Shown here one piece after another: positions 1 to 13,909 of a stretch of DNA of 64,000 bases; the first letter of the stretch is position 1; each line of letters begins with the position of its first letter. This DNA comes from Platycnemis pennipes (Eukaryota; Arthropoda; Insecta; Odonata; Platycnemididae): the NCBI GenBank assembly GCA_933228895.1, contig OW121847.1:48110992-48174991 (forward strand), written 5' to 3'. The notes beneath the pieces are model-generated. The model saw only the letters and a list, made by a program, of their open reading frames with translations, made no database searches and was not told where the DNA came from. The translations under genes were made by a program, and so were the position numbers.

Positions 1-579
1 CGGCACAAGGGTTTTCTCCACTCATCCTCTTCTCCTTTCTTTATTTATTAACGTATGCCATGATTTGTCGCTGTGTTAGTGGCTTTGCTTGTCGCTGTGT
101 CAATTGCTTTGACAGCACCGCACTTGAATCTTTTCTCGCCTGTTGTCATCGTCATTGTCTGTATTTCTTTCTTCGTCTATGGGGTGTAGAACTTGAGGCA
201 CGTTTTCCTTTAGGGAGGATCAATGATGATCCAAGGGTTTCCACCGACATTCGTCCTCTCCTTGAACTTTATACTTTAAGTTGTAAAGTTATCGCCAGGA
301 GTTCGTCGTCTGCTTTCTCTCCACTTTTCTTCTGTTCTGTAAAATCCTTCCTGTACCATTCTTATACTTCCTCTTCTCTAAAATGGAGTCGATGTCTTAG
401 CCCTTGGCCATCTCCCTCAATAACAATAAAATCGACATCCAGCGACCGAAAATGTTTATACCTACTTTGAATGACAGGTCGATCTCAGGTCTTCCTCGCT
501 TAATCTGTTAATGTCACTTTTCTTGTATATTTACTAGATTGTATATAAGGACAATAAATTCCATGTCGAAAAAAATCAT
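1..579. other. Unassigned sequence
   Basis: Pyrimidine-rich with a 136-codon open frame on the + strand (60-470). Its Cys/Ser/Leu-rich product has no recognisable domain and no splice or family support, so I do not call it a gene. Confidence 0.5.
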
Positions 580-655
580 TCGCCTTGACCGAGACTCGAA
601 CCCGGACCCCCTGATTTCCGATCTGGTGCTTTACCAGTTGAGCTTTTAAGATGAC
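580..655 (-). repeat. tRNA-derived SINE head or tRNA pseudogene
   Basis: On the minus strand an A-box-like AGCTCAACTGGT (633-644) precedes a B box GGTTCGAGTC (593-602) at tRNA-like spacing, and AGCACCAGATCGGAAATCAG fits the anticodon-arm region. The 5' acceptor stem does not pair convincingly with the 3' side, so this is a SINE head or relic rather than a functional tRNA gene. Pol III promoter activity is inferred from the boxes only. Confidence 0.6.
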
Positions 656-3600
656 CTCTTTCTCGGCGGAAATTATAGTATATATTGTGTAATTTCAGCG
701 GGTAACGCCGCCAAAGTTTTCACGACTAGTTCGTGAACTTTGAATTTGAATATAAGGGGTTCATATCAGAAGCGATTATATGCACTAAGAAGCGCCATGA
801 TATGCTTTTTATGTGTTGGAGTGAAAGCTGAGATCTACTCTGTTCACTAAGGTATTCTCCTCGGCGGTAGCATGTACGTTTACGAACAGAATCATTATGG
901 AAGTGATGCTAGACATCGATCATTCGTGATGCTGCCATTACTTCCTGACTGTGGGAACTTTTTCTGAGTTCTTTTTCCGAGTTTCATTACGGCTCCGCTG
1001 GATGGATCATGGGGTAAAGGGAGGTGTAACGGTACACGGAACGACATCATGTTCCGGACGCAGCTGCTGCCGGAAACCGCCGTCATTCAGAAATCATCCT
1101 CCCCGACGGATGCGCTTTCGAACACCTACCTGCTTAGCTTGAAGAATTCGCTCTAGAAAGCCATTTGAATGAAAGTTGTTGCCGTGAACATTTACAGCTT
1201 AATGTAGGTCAATATTATCTATTTGTCCCTTCCCACCCATCAAGCTCATTTGACTTTTATTCACGTTGTATGTGATGTTGGGAGAAAATATACGTAATTA
1301 GCTAGATTATTACATTTTAGGTTTTTACCGTTATTGATTGCTTAATATCCTATGTGTTTAAATTTGATGCTGTTTAATATCTGGTACCGCATCATATGTC
1401 ATTTTGCTCAATAGATTTTTAATAGGCTAGCTTCTATAAGCTTTCTGCTTGGCCTAGAACGTTCGGCGCTTCCCTTTTCTCTTTTTACGATACTTGGCTT
1501 CTTCACCTTAGGCGTTTCTAACTCTTTCTTTGCGATTGAATTCCGGGCTAAAGTTACGGACCTGGACACGTAGGCACCATTTCTTGCCATACTACTCCTT
1601 TCTCTAATTTATATATACATTCAAATCGATGTTATCCCACCATGCTGTCAGACAATTGGACTTGTGAAGTAACCGTCTGGCATGTAGGCTTTTAGGTTAA
1701 GTAAATTATACCGTTATAATGACGTATTAGGTAATTATATCGTATTACTGCTCCATAGTGTATCATTCTTGGAATATTATGTTGTTGTAAAATTGATGAG
1801 AGCTAATTAATAACAACTCCACATGAAGGGATATCTTGAGGACCACTTAGGTATCTTTTCACTGTAGAAAGGTACCGTATTCTTTAAACGTGCTGATTAA
1901 ATGGAATCATTTGGCTGAAAATAACTTATAAGTTGATCGTAAAATTCATATTATTCACAGTTACTTGTCAATAATAAATCGTACATTTACGGTACTTGGG
2001 TATTGTATATGCCAGAGTCGTATGTTTGTAGAAAGATCGTAGATGTTCTCGGCGATTGCTGATGATAAAGCACTCGGGTTTCTCGTCGAGTGATGGCGTT
2101 GATGTACATACACAAATCTTACGATAGCTGGATCTTCTCGGTTGACATAAACTCGGCTGACGAAACGTTGGCACACATCAACCTCATCGCCCAGTGGGAG
2201 AACCGAGAGCACTTTATCGTGTGGAGTATTTGTTGTTACTGGTGAACGGAGAAACGAATTCTGAGAATTAGAAACAAAAGGGGATTCGTGTTTACGGGGT
2301 GCAGATGTGAATTTAGGTAATAAAGTTTTGGGAGTAAAAGTAGGTAAAAAGTGGATGAGACTGATTTTTTATGATTATGAGAATTACCATTTAGCCAAGA
2401 GCAGTTGCCAATAGTTAGCTCGTCAAAAGTTAAGTGTTAGTAGGTTGAATGTAGCTGGTTAAGTGGTGAACGCAATTTTCAAAATAAAAATGAAAGTGGG
2501 TAGAAATTTCAGCATGTGAACATTGATTCATTCAAAGAAATAAGGGGAAGAATTACGTTTGTTAAGGGGTGTTTACAAAGAGGGGAGAGTCAATATAGAG
2601 TACTCTAAGAACATCTAGACAAAGGATTAGCTAAGAAGTAATAAAGAGCTTTATAGCATTGCATAGTTCCGAAAAATGGTGTTTGCCAAAAGAGGAATAG
2701 CAAAGCATGGAAGTGGAAAAGAGGAACATGAAGAAATTGGAGTTATGTTGTGGGCGTGGAAAATAATGGAGATAATAAGCTGGGTTGAGAGGAAGAATGA
2801 CGAATAGAACAAATAATGGCTAAGTGAAATTGCGGTTTGGAGGGAAATTCGAAGGAAAATTTCGATACTCTGAAATACGTGGGAACCAATAAAAACTAAG
2901 TAAAATACACCCATGCTTCGTCCTCTGTAGCTGACGGATAGAGGTTAGTGGCCCGGAGCCATTCAACATTATCGCTAAAATTTGCAAAGGAATTATTTCA
3001 ACTAACTTCTCCACATCTCACTGACACACAAAACTTTTAGCGCGTCACCCCATCACGACTGAACTCCTCACCTCATTTTAAAAATTGGTCTTATCATGTT
3101 TCAAAATAATCTTAATTTAAACGCTCAGTTGTCCTAACGCCGGCTATACGCCCCTGAGTTCCTCCAGTCCCCTCTCTCAGGCAATGCTTTCGATGACTTC
3201 AATAAGGTATCACATTTTTCTTCTCATAGTGCAATCCACCTCTTTAATCATGGATCACAACTCTTTGCGGGAATGATAAAAATATTATGAAGTTCAGATC
3301 CAACGAAACTAGCAAAACATTGAATATTCGATAAAAATAAACCTGAAATTTTGCTATGAGATGAACCTTCAACAGCACAATAAGAAAACTGGTGGGATAC
3401 GCAATGTGAGTTGGAGCTCTTTCCTTCTATTTCTTGTCATGTGATATGTTGATGCATATTTCGTTGCAGAATCTAGAGAGTTGGATATTAGAAATCAAGT
3501 ATCTTGCTCCATGTTTTAAAGAAGCTGTCAGTTTAATTTTTTTAATATATGAGTTAACGTCTCCGGGTGCAACTCATCCATCTGGTAGTTTACTTTCATT

Positions 3601-5063
3601 TTACTTTTCTCCTATGTGGTATGCCAGAGTTGAAGACGATACACAGGGAAAGTATGTTTGTGTACATGGGGAGGAGGTAGGTATTATATTTATTACGTAT
3701 ATGGCTTGTGAAGGCGACCCGAAATGGCGCTGAGGAAATAAAGACAAACTGGCTTTGAATGATGGCGCTTGAGCCTGGGACTAACCTTTTTTTATTTCGT
3801 GCTGTCATAGGTGAAACTTTTGCACCCTTATTTTGGCTGAGGAATAAATCGTGTTAATATTTTATGTCTTCCGCATTGTGCTCACCAGAGGCAAACCGTG
3901 GTACGCTACAAACGATTCTTTTTCATTATCGTCTTTAATCATGGACTGTTTCTGGACTATCATATCATATGGAATAGGTCCTCCCTCTTTCTCGGGTCTC
4001 CGTGTCGCTTGAATCGCTCCATCTCTACGAAGTTTCCGTTAATGTTTGACGTAACTCAGAATGTTGTAACGAGCGAAGCACTCACGCGCATAGGTCAACA
4101 GTATATATGCCTAAGCTTTTTGTGCAGCGACAAAAAAGCTCCGAACGCCTGAAGGTAATGGGCTGTAGTTTTCCTTAGAATACAACCGTTGATCTTGTAC
4201 CCAACGTAGGTAGGGTATATAGGAACGTAGCCATCCTTCATGGCTCCCCTCTATCCACGATGCCTTCCCCTCCTAATCTTGAGCTCAGGCGCGAGCTTTT
4301 AGGTATATTTTCTATCTTACATTTGATGAATGATAACTGTTAATTGACTGCGTAGTCTTTTTGCTTTGATTTAGCAAGACGTTCTAAGAAAAAATGTCTA
4401 ACAAGAGGCTGATAGGTCGGAAAAAGTGGTCCATTTGCCTTGACCCGGAAGCGACGACAAATGTATTGTCTCCATTCGTACCGTGTTTCATGTGAGAATA
4501 GCTATATTTCCGATTATGAATAATGCCAATTCACTTTCCTTGAGATTGTCTTTTTCTTTGACGTTCTCACCCTCCGCCCTCTTTTGTCTTTTCTTTTGTT
4601 CGGACTTAGTGATCTACATTTCCTGTATTACGTTTCATATTGTGTGATTTTATGCCTAGTAGCACCGAATTATCTGATAGATCCTCAGCCCTAATGTTGC
4701 CACAGATGCTTATGTACATGTCTGAATTCTAATATCATCATCCTTGAATTTGTTGGTCCTTAAGCTTAAAATTTGAAACCTACTGAAGACTACTGAAACC
4801 TACAGTAGAACTCTAAAGAAACCGTATTTGTTGGACGGAAATTTTCATGCTGATCTTAAAAAGGTGTATTTTTCTTCTAAATTTTATTTATTTACTTGGT
4901 GATGTCCTGGGTTTGTATCTATTGTGGCTTCTGTATTATTAGGATTATATATGTTTAAATGTATTCATATCACGGCATTCATATCAAGGTAACCTCCTAC
5001 TCTAACACTAGCAACTTTAGAATCTCCAGCAATAAAATGAAGTACTTATGATGTTTGTATAAG
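656..5063. other. Intergenic sequence without recognised genes
   Basis: AT-rich DNA with ordinary CpG content. The open frames are at most about 100 codons, and none carries a recognisable motif or splice context. No repeat with clear termini was found by eye. Confidence 0.5.
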
Positions 5064-5207
5064 GAACATATCGAAATGTAGACAAAATTTGCAATTTATC
5101 ACAGATTATAAACAAAATTTATTTCGACCCGGGTTTCGTTGACACTACAACATCATCAGGTGACATAGGTGGTAAATTGAAAAGTTTGTCTTCATTTCGA
5201 TATGTTC
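5064..5207. repeat. Foldback repeat with hammerhead-like centre
   Basis: The arms are inverted copies: GAACATATCGAAATGTAGAC at the left pairs with the reverse complement of the right end (GAAGACAAACTT...CATATG-type arm with TTCATTTCGATATGTTC). Each arm is about 38 nt. The centre holds CCCGGGTTTCG and CATCATCAGGTGA, words shared with the copy at 62.1 kb. No clear target-site duplication. Confidence 0.75.
5133..5159 (-). ncRNA. Hammerhead-ribozyme-like core, copy 1
   Basis: Read on the minus strand: CTGATGAT, then GTTG-TAGTGT-CAAC as a perfect 4-bp hairpin, then GAAAC followed by CCGGGTCG. CUGANGA...GAAA flanking stem II is the conserved hammerhead core. Stems I and III and the cleavage site (a GTC lies 3 nt before CTGATGA) were not resolved, so activity is unproven. 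Confidence 0.45.
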
Positions 5208-6228
5208 GAATACGACTCAATATCGCTGGAAACTGCTGAATTTTTAAGAGCATTGTGTTCCACTTTTGTGTAAGAGGCATTGAAAATGTCGAGAAATTAA
5301 TTGAGGACCAGCGCGTTACAATCTCTAAAAACGTTCAGAACATTGAAGTAGGATCTCACGGTCAGTTGCACTCTCATTTTTATATGAAAGGCAACTGTTT
5401 TAGGGCTATAAGTCACGACATCTCCAATTAATGCTCTATAGCATTCAGCTAATAACGATTAATTCATAACAAAAATTCCTTCTGTGCATATTCTCCGTGG
5501 ATGCATGTCGTCCTTGCGTAGGAATAGGTTGCCCTATTCTGGATCAAGCCTTGAGAGAGTTATTTTCAATTCTCATGATACATCTCAAGCTGTAAAGGTA
5601 CATTATCAACAGCACTTAGACGGATGCGTGTTACACTCATTTGCTCAGGAGTCTATTTCATTTGATGCACTAGCTGTTGCGAACTGCCTTGTAAAAAGCC
5701 TCAGTAAAAAGCCTAAGAGCAATCCGTTTTGAGAACTTGAGTTTCCAAGAGCGGTGAATATTGAATTCTTAGTGGTTGCAATTCACACATAATTATCATT
5801 TATTAAGTATTTATCTAAATATTTGTAGTTGGGTAACCCTTAGAAACTTTAAAAGATTTTGTTGGTTTACTCTTCAATAGTTGAAATTCAAGGAGCTTTT
5901 GAAGTAAATTTGTTGATAAAAATGTTCGTCTTACGTAAAAAATATTTACTTGCAGTTTGCGGAGGGAGTCTGTAATTTGATTGGGCAAGACGCTGAGATG
6001 ACGAAGATAATGTGAGCCCATCGGAAACGATTGGTCCATATGTAACATTTGGATGATAGCCTAGTAATAATTGTAAAGAAGTCATCTTCTCTATGTCTTT
6101 TGTTCTATTTTCCTTCTACATTTCGAGGAGTTATTTAAGGTCCTTACCAGGAGACATAAATATGCCATCCAGTCCTTGAATGATGAGAAATAGCTTGGAG
6201 AAAATGAAGAGCATCCTTGAATTTGTTA

Positions 6229-6411
6229 TGAGTAATCAACGTAGTCAATGAAACAACACTCGCACTTTTTCTCAGAGTTTTTTAAAAGCACTACGCGTTT
6301 CAACTCATAGAGTGATCTTCAGGTACGTACCGAAACACTCCTATACCTGAACGCGTAGTGTATTGAAAAACTCCGTGGGAAAGTACAAGTGTTATATGAT
6401 TGATTATGTGT
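6229..6411. repeat. Foldback repeat with ACGCGTAGTG arms
   Basis: The strongest arm pairing is 6255-6299 against 6349-6393: AACACTCGCACTTTTTCTCA at the left versus AACACTTGTACTTTCCCACG as the reverse complement of the right. Both arms end in CACTACGCGTTTC-type sequence at the centre. Weaker pairing continues outward for about 20 nt on each side. Confidence 0.75.
6297..6322 (-). ncRNA. Hammerhead-ribozyme-like core, copy 2
   Basis: Minus strand: CTGAAGATC, hairpin ACTC-TAT-GAGT, then TGAAAC and GCGTAGTG. The seventh core position is A instead of U; that position is variable (CUGANGA) in hammerheads. The stem sequence differs from copy 1 yet still pairs. Confidence 0.42.
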
Positions 6412-6607
6412 TACTTCCACTGTATAAAGCCTGAATCTGAAATTAATCACCTTTTGGTGATTACTGGTGATAGGCTGTTTTAAAGTTAGACGGTGGACGG
6501 TGGCGCAATGCGCACAAATGCGGCTTCTTTAACACATAGTATGCACGGCAGATCGTCTCAGCATCTTGTTCCGATGGAGCCGCTAGAAATCCATAGGGTA
6601 GAAGGAC

Positions 6608-6700
6608 GCATAGGTAGCTTAACTGGCTAAAGCATCTGGCTGGAAATCAGGGGGTTCAGTGTTGGAAATCAATCCCGATTTCTGGGGAATGGTTTCTTTT
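6608..6700 (+). repeat. tRNA-like SINE copy
   Basis: ATAGGTAGCTTAACTGGCTA (A-box-like, 6611-6630) is followed by AAGCATCTGGCTGGAAATCA and a degraded B box (GGTTCAGTGTTGG). The layout resembles a tRNA-derived SINE head; the B box is too mutated for a tRNA gene. Confidence 0.5.
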
Positions 6701-9700
6701 CTATGTAAATTCTGCTGTTGTGCATATCAGTGGGTAACTCTGTTAAGATTTATCGAGGCTAGCTTGCAAGCCTCGAACATTTTTGTCTTTTGATTAAATG
6801 CGTCGCGAGACAGTTAAAGAACTTGTGATTGCATAGTCATGATTTTGATTTGAAGCGTGGCAAAAATATTGAGCACGATACGTGTGGCTGCTCTTGATTA
6901 TTACGCCATCATATCGATTTCCTCAAATTATTATATTTGCAGATGCTTATTATGCTCATTATTCCAGGACTATCATTTTGAAATCTTAAATGAGTGTGAT
7001 TTTGTAACAACCCAGTCCATTCCTAGCTGTATATATGTAGTATTTTCACCACTACTGGAACGGCATTTTATTTACGTCTGAAGTACCGAACGTTAGAGGG
7101 TCGCCAGTCGTCTGTTGGTTTCGCGCTTCAGTGTTTCACCAGATTCCTCCATTGGCTTATTATTAATATAATTCTTCTCTTATACACCCTTTACTAATTG
7201 CTCCATATACATTATGATAGGTCTTCCTTTATCATTTTTTCCCTTACCATTCCACCGAAGACTGCCTTCATTACCATCGTGCCGCAATATCTGCCAAATG
7301 GACGCATATTGAAGTACATTTCGATAGTTACTTAATACTTCTAGTCGTTCAAACTTACGTCTGAATTTACATTACGTTCATATTGATAAATCAATTTAAT
7401 AAATCAGTTTTTATGAATTAATTAGTTCTTAATTTAATTATCAGTGATTTAGTTACTACCTGACGAATAGCAAGCGTCCATGATTCCAGAACTTTCTCCC
7501 ACACTCTTTTTTAAGATCCCGATGATTCTTTCAAAGTGTATCAGTTTCTGATCTTTCCATGTTTTGGTTTTATGGGTTCATTTTCATTTTTGCTTTTTTT
7601 TATCTCAATCTCTTACTCTGGAGGTTACATTCTTAATTCTGTCAGCATCCTTTAAAAATGAGGCGTTGGTGTATGGTTTAATTTATTCGTCGGGTCTTCA
7701 GAAGTATAAGTCTGTACCAATTGACACTCCAGAGAAAAAAACTGGACTATTAAATCGCTTACGGCTGGTGAAAATTCGTGGCTGGTGGCGCTTTGAAATA
7801 TGCTCTGCACTGCTATAATAGTAATCAACTCTTTTCAGCAGTGTTGTATTAGCACTGTTTACCGCTAATTTCAGAAGCATGAATGCTCGATGAAAGTTAT
7901 AAAAAGTTAGAGGCTGATGGGTGGGGAATGCGATGGAATATCTCCAACTGGCACCAATGCTCCCGAAAAATATTCCCAGTATATGAAGTGGAACATTTGC
8001 TTCGGCACCATGGGGTGAGCTCAGTGACTTGGCAGCTCTCCCACAGCCTCATGTTTTCGCTTCCTCGAAAGGCGCCCCCTTGATGCGCTGCTTGAATCCC
8101 CAATTTAGACATCTTTTTGCCTGACTCGCATCCGAAATAATTCTACCGCTTCAATTTTATTGATTCTCATTAGGGTGTTTCCCAGAATTGCAGTTTTTGG
8201 ATCCCTAGATTTAGATATTTGAGCATGCATTAGAATGCATATTGTTTTCATCTAATGTTTTTATTGCTGGAAACTTATTGTTCGTGAAAGCCTTTTCACG
8301 GTCTCTGAACGCTTGTAATCGTTCTTACGCTCTTTCCGAAACACTTCTCTTACATCCTTTTAAACACGTTTTATTTCTGTTATATGATTTGACGGCTTTG
8401 CCTCCTTAAGTTCTGCATTATGACTTCTCCCCTACATGCCCTTCAAAATGTCTCCTGAAGTGACTTTAAACCTCCTCCATCTTCCCCACTTCCCGAATTT
8501 TTTCATTTTCTATTTAAGAATTTTCCCCAAAATTTTTTCTTCTACCACTCCTGCTGCCCCCGAGCCACATTAATCCAAGACCGAACATGGGGACCATACA
8601 ATATTCTATACATTCAACTATTTTTTATCTAGTTGTCATATCTGCTAACGTTTTCTCCATAAAAATTATACGTTTAAAGTGCTTCTTCTCTCACAAAAAT
8701 GTTCTTATATTTTGATTATGCTAACTTCTAAGGTATTTAATAATATCATTTGTTACTTATCGTGGAAGTTTAGGAAATCGTGACTGCAGAACACTAAATT
8801 CAGGGATCGCTACGTGAATAAGTGGTAAATAATCTCACGCTGACTTCAATTTCGCAACAAATAGATCTCATGAAGTTGTTCGTGTATGTTTCGCAAGACC
8901 CCGTGGTGACTAGTGGACTGAATTTACCGTATAGATGGTTTGATTGTTAGAAAGTTTGTGCGTGGCATTCATTAACGAGGGACTCAAATGCGTGCTCTCT
9001 TTGCACTGGCTGTTTTGAAAAATAGTGCATGCTTAGAGTGAGAGGCGTGTTGTTAATCGCATTCGCTAGCAGCTTTATTGATACTTGGTTGTGGTACGAT
9101 TGAAAAGGGGTAAAATAGGTATGCGACGCTGTGATATTGTGGTGAAGTTACAAATGTCTAGAGCGATGTGTTCCGCGAATCCATATTATGATTTGCCGTT
9201 TGCTTAATTGCTCCGGTGTCCAAGATTGCAGTCCACTATCTGAGTTCACGTTAACGTTAGTCTCCTGAGCGTAATGGGTATTCTGGGAATAACGGCAACT
9301 GCAAGGTTTATTAGGAATTGCTGGTTGGGCTTGTATATGGGTGACCATCACATCTTTATCAGGAATGCTAAATCACGGAACTTCCGGAAGAGCCACCATA
9401 GATATCATGTAGCCTTAACTGTTTGTTTAGGGTAATTACTGAGAAAACAGCTCTGAGGACATTTGATGCAGTGGTGTATGTTAATACGGTTCTGATCTCT
9501 GGTCCTTTTTTCATGGATTTTGTATAAGTTTATGAAGAATACCAAATAATGTTTCAGACATTCGCTTCCCGGTCAAGTATTTTAATAATTCATCCTCTAG
9601 AATGGTGTGTGGAACATTGTGTGAATATGAAGTTTTAATTATTTTCCAATCGTTATGAAAAGTATTTAGAAAACACGTATTTATTTAAAATGATGTATAT

Positions 9701-10140
9701 TTCTGCTATTAGGAAAAATGTGTTTTCCTTTTGTTGAACGCTCATGCAACATTCTTTTTCTTAAAAATGACCTTAAAGGTAAGCTAGAAGGCCATGAGGC
9801 GCGGTACCTTTTTCTGTGGATCTGTGAATGACGAATTTTTGAATAGACTGGCGTAAATTGATCGTAACCGGCCCTTGGGTGTCGTGTTTATTCCTATTAG
9901 GATACGTCAATTCGGTAGCATTGAAAAAAATTGATTTTTCTCTTATTTCCGAATTTAAAATTCGTCTTACGTAAGTGGAAATATATAATAATTCACCTCA
10001 AGTCATTAAAAAATCGAGGAATATTGAATTGGGAATTGATTCCACCCTCTATTCGTCGGGTTGCTGAAGGTCTTGCCTCCAACTCTACCATTTCAGTGCC
10101 TCTCCTGAATACATTGGTTTTCGCGAAAAGCAGTGTTCGA
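6701..10140. other. Intergenic sequence without recognised genes
   Basis: There are open frames up to 84 codons (for example 7564-7818) without domain signal. No termini of transposons or structured repeats stand out. Confidence 0.5.
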
Positions 10141-10179
10141 TAACATTATTCTGATCGATTATGCATCCAGCCACCAGTT

Positions 10180-10432
10180 CGTGAGACGCCGAACGCGGGT
10201 AGGACGCGGAGACTCCTTCCATTTGACGGGTTCAGAAAATATATGCTTTTACGGGTAGTCTGCTGAGGAGGAACTTCGCGGGCCACAATCGTTAAGGTTC
10301 GTGGTGAAAGGACAGGTGTTCAATAGATCAGCACGGTAAGGGCGGCACTTATTGAAGTAGTTTCTTTTGTTTGGTGCCTGAATTGCTTTACTTGGCAAGC
10401 GCCTTGCTTTTGTGAAAAACACCGCAGCAGCA
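10180..10432 (+). promoter_or_regulatory. Candidate 5' noncoding exon/promoter region with a strong splice donor
   Basis: A local CpG-rich patch (around 10185-10360, with GACGCCGAACGCGGGTAGGA) ends in CGCAGCAGCA|GTAAGTACG, a near-consensus splice donor at 10433. It is on the same strand as the OSBPL8-like gene and upstream of it, so it could be a noncoding first exon. No TATA box or initiator was identified, and other CpG-rich patches exist nearby (17.3-17.6 kb). Confidence 0.22.
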
Positions 10433-13333
10433 GTAAGTACGCCTATTTCTTGCTTTATAGATAGCTGGTTCTGAATATCTAGATGTTTACTTCCTTATTA
10501 ATATGTTGATAGCCATGATAGCCACTTGATATCTGGAAAGTGCACGTATTATTATTGACAAAATCACGCACGAGCATCCATTTGACTGTAGTAGTGTTTT
10601 AAAAGACATGCCTAAACAAAGTTTGAGAAATCTAGAGAGCTATAAGTTGTTTATGAAATGGAAAAGGCAGTTGCTCACGTTAAGAACCACCTTATAATTA
10701 GGTTGTTTTGAAATAGGCGTGCTAATGTACTCATCTTAAGGCGATAAGAAATAAGAAAGCCGTTTGTAAATGGAGTATGGGCATGTCTTTGGTGAAAGAT
10801 GCTTGAAAGAAGTAACTTGATTATGTTTGTAATGGTTTATTTATTATTATTATTTATATAATATACTTTTATTGAAAGGCGTTAAAGGCCTGAATATTTT
10901 AAATCGTAACTTCATTCATAGACTGAACGTTTTGAATCATAACTTCATGTAGTAGGTTGCTATACTTCAAAAGCAAGAAAAACAAACGGTGGCTATTATT
11001 AACGAAATTTCCTTATCATTAAATTTCATATACTTAGTTTCACTTCGTTAACCAAATTGACGTAAAATGTGGCGTGAAAATTTAAAATCGGAAAGCAATG
11101 CGGTAGTAAGAAACTTAAAAAAAATATGTTGTAATCCGCTGGCTATACAGTGTTACCTACTGGTTAGAGTACATTGTTCCTTAAAAGTTTTCAATGCTCA
11201 GATGCGTGATAAAGTCATGAGAAATCGGGCTGTGTTTATTATAGGTTGTATTTGCACACAGTTGTGCTTCGCCTCGATCTAAGTGTAGGAGCTGGGACTA
11301 AGTTGTTAAAAATGGATCTTTTTCGTCTTGCCTTCGATGAGTGTACCCCTGGTAATTTGGCGAATTGAAGTAGACTTGAGAAATGCCGTTAGAAGTGACC
11401 TATATGTAAATTTTGTTCTTGATATAACGTGTAATAAGGAGAGACGCATTACTTTCTTTCTATGCTACGTGGGTGTTTCTTACTAATAGCTTTCGATGGG
11501 CAAGTCAATGAATCAAAATACATCATCTCGTAACTGAAATAACTTGAGCGTTGAAGTCTATACTGTAAATGAATAGACTTGATATTTTTAACGTTGAATG
11601 GAAATTCAAACTTTCGTGTAAGCATCGGTAGTCATTTTTCGTTAACTATTCATTGTATTTCCTAGTTCGCATTTGTATGCATAGATTTCCATTAAATTTG
11701 AGGGTATCCATCAATTTCGCTGAGTACTTTTTCTTATGTACACACCCTGGAAAATGGCATCTGTGATAATTGATTGTGAATCAAAATACGTGCAACTGTG
11801 GAACGTGTGAATGATGATTGTCATTTGTTCTGTTTCATATTTGTTCATCCTATCACCACTCTGTACCTCAATTTCATATTTGTTTGATCCTACTTATGTT
11901 GTATAAGGCATTCTTTCTTTCGATAGCAAATGGTTTGACAGTAGCGCCTTAAACTCTGGAGAGATATTTCACGATCATGTGTTGTAAGTTCTCCCAATTT
12001 GTAGATCGTGATTTATCATTTTTCTTGTTTTTATCACCCAAACGATAAATGACTTCTTCAAAAATTCTCCTTTCCCCTTAAGGCTAAATATAACCAATGT
12101 TTTCGAAGTTCTCGTATATTTTTTCGTCGAGATACCAGACGTGGGAAGCGCCATTCGCATCTGCTGGATTTGCCCCATCTTCGATGATTGTACTTGTTGG
12201 AGCCGTCACGGTAATTAAACGCCTTCTCCATGCCAAATCTCGGTGTTGCGGTTTTTTGTATTTGCCGCAGTGGCTGTTATTATCTCTTGTGGCCTAGATT
12301 TTTCTGGCTGGGTAATGCACCGTAGGGCATATGTGATCTCATCTCTCGCAACTTATTGCACTTTTTGTTTCCTCTTTATTTTTTCCTCCACAGATTTGAT
12401 ATTTTCCAAGTTTTTATGCCGAGAACACGCATCCCCAGTGTCCTCTGTTACCCCTGGAACGCCTCCGTAAATGTATCCTCTTTTATCGCATCTGTGTCAT
12501 TCTCGAATGTCTGATATGGTCAATTAAAATGGAATGGCAAGTCAGCATATAGGTTATTGACGTCTGACGATTAAGAAATCCTCGTGACAATAGAGGAAGT
12601 TTCAAATGGCCCAAAGTTGTAGATGGACTATATAGGGTCACAGATTATGATTTTGTGTTGTGTTTATTGTAAAATTATTTCGTTGATAAAATGGATTTTT
12701 GGCAGCTCATATATGAGAGTGATTCTGTCAGTTTACATTTTTTTTAAATTCCGTATTACTATGAACTAGTGAAACATAACGTGAACAATGCCAAAATATT
12801 CTAGGGTAAGTTAACGGCGAAGGACAAGTATGCAAGGATGTGTTTACTATCATCGTGTTTACTGTTGGTGTGAAAATCATGTGCTACTCTACTTTGTCGA
12901 TTTATGTGTGACTTAAAAAATGTAGTTACTTAAATGAATATCTTTAAAACTATTTTCAATGACACATTTGCTATATTTTTTATTGTTACGGATTTAAAGA
13001 AGACCAAGTAATAAAATTATTAACGGCTCTCTGAATTTAGAGGTTTTATCAACTACCCGGAACTCGAAACTTATTTCCGAATAAAATTGGGATATACGAT
13101 ATGATTTTTTCTTTCTCTGTGAGGGTGAAATAAAATACCCGGAGGCTTATTAAAATATTTATTAAATGGTTGTGTTACTTAGTGTAAACATTTGTGTTGA
13201 ATATCTTTTGTATCTAGTCCAGTAATGTCTATAGACGTTCTACATATTACCTTGCGATTGTCCACGTTGTTTCAGAAACTAAACGTATATCCCGGACAAA
13301 CAGCTCAAACTCAGTTTTTATTGTTAATTATAA
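10433..13333. other. AT-rich sequence without recognised features
   Basis: Only short open frames are present. A (TTA)n-like tract lies near 10840-10865 and a repeated TTTCATATTTGTT word near 11836-11886. Nothing supports a gene. Confidence 0.5.
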
Positions 13334-13355
13334 CCCAGACAGCACACTGGTGACT

Positions 13356-13590
13356 GTATACATATACTGCATGTATACCAAGTGTATACTGTTTCCTTTA
13401 GAATCTGTATACATGTTTTAGATGTATACCAGGTGTATACCGTTTCCTTGAGAATCTGTATACATGTTTTAGATGCTTAGTATACATAAACAGTAGACAA
13501 AAACGTATACATAAACAGTAGACAGAAATGTATACATAAACAGTATCTAAAAGGTATACATAAGGGTTTAGTATACAAGTGTATACAGGA
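13356..13590. repeat. Left GTATAC subterminal array
   Basis: Thirteen exact GTATAC sites at irregular 10-45 bp spacing, several within longer repeats such as GTATACATAAACAGTA (three times) and GAATCTGTATACATGTTTTA (twice). The likely role is transposase binding, by analogy with other subterminal arrays. Confidence 0.75.
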
Positions 13591-13909
13591 AAATCAACGT
13601 GCTTTACGTACGTTATCTTTGCAGAATCAATCCAATATTTACGACACTGAATATTAATAATTATTTAAGTTAACCAATATATTGGTTAACTTAAACCTAT
13701 AGGTCTATTAATATTTTGCGGTAAAAATTAGGTTAACATATATAGGTGGACAGGCTCTGCCTGAACGATACCCTTTATGCACGACAATGTACGGCATTAT
13801 CTATCATTTAAATTTGATTTATCTCCTTTGGCACCTCATGCCATACGAACTCCAATATTTTACTCTCTCCCTGTTGAAAATCCTATGTTGATACAATATG
13901 CAGTTCCCC

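Noticed and set aside
60..470. 136-codon open frame on + strand
   Set aside because: Low-complexity Cys/Ser/Leu-rich translation without domain, splice or promoter support.
1961..2212. 83-codon minus-strand frame with ordinary-looking composition
   Set aside because: No homology recognised, no second exon, and short enough to be chance.
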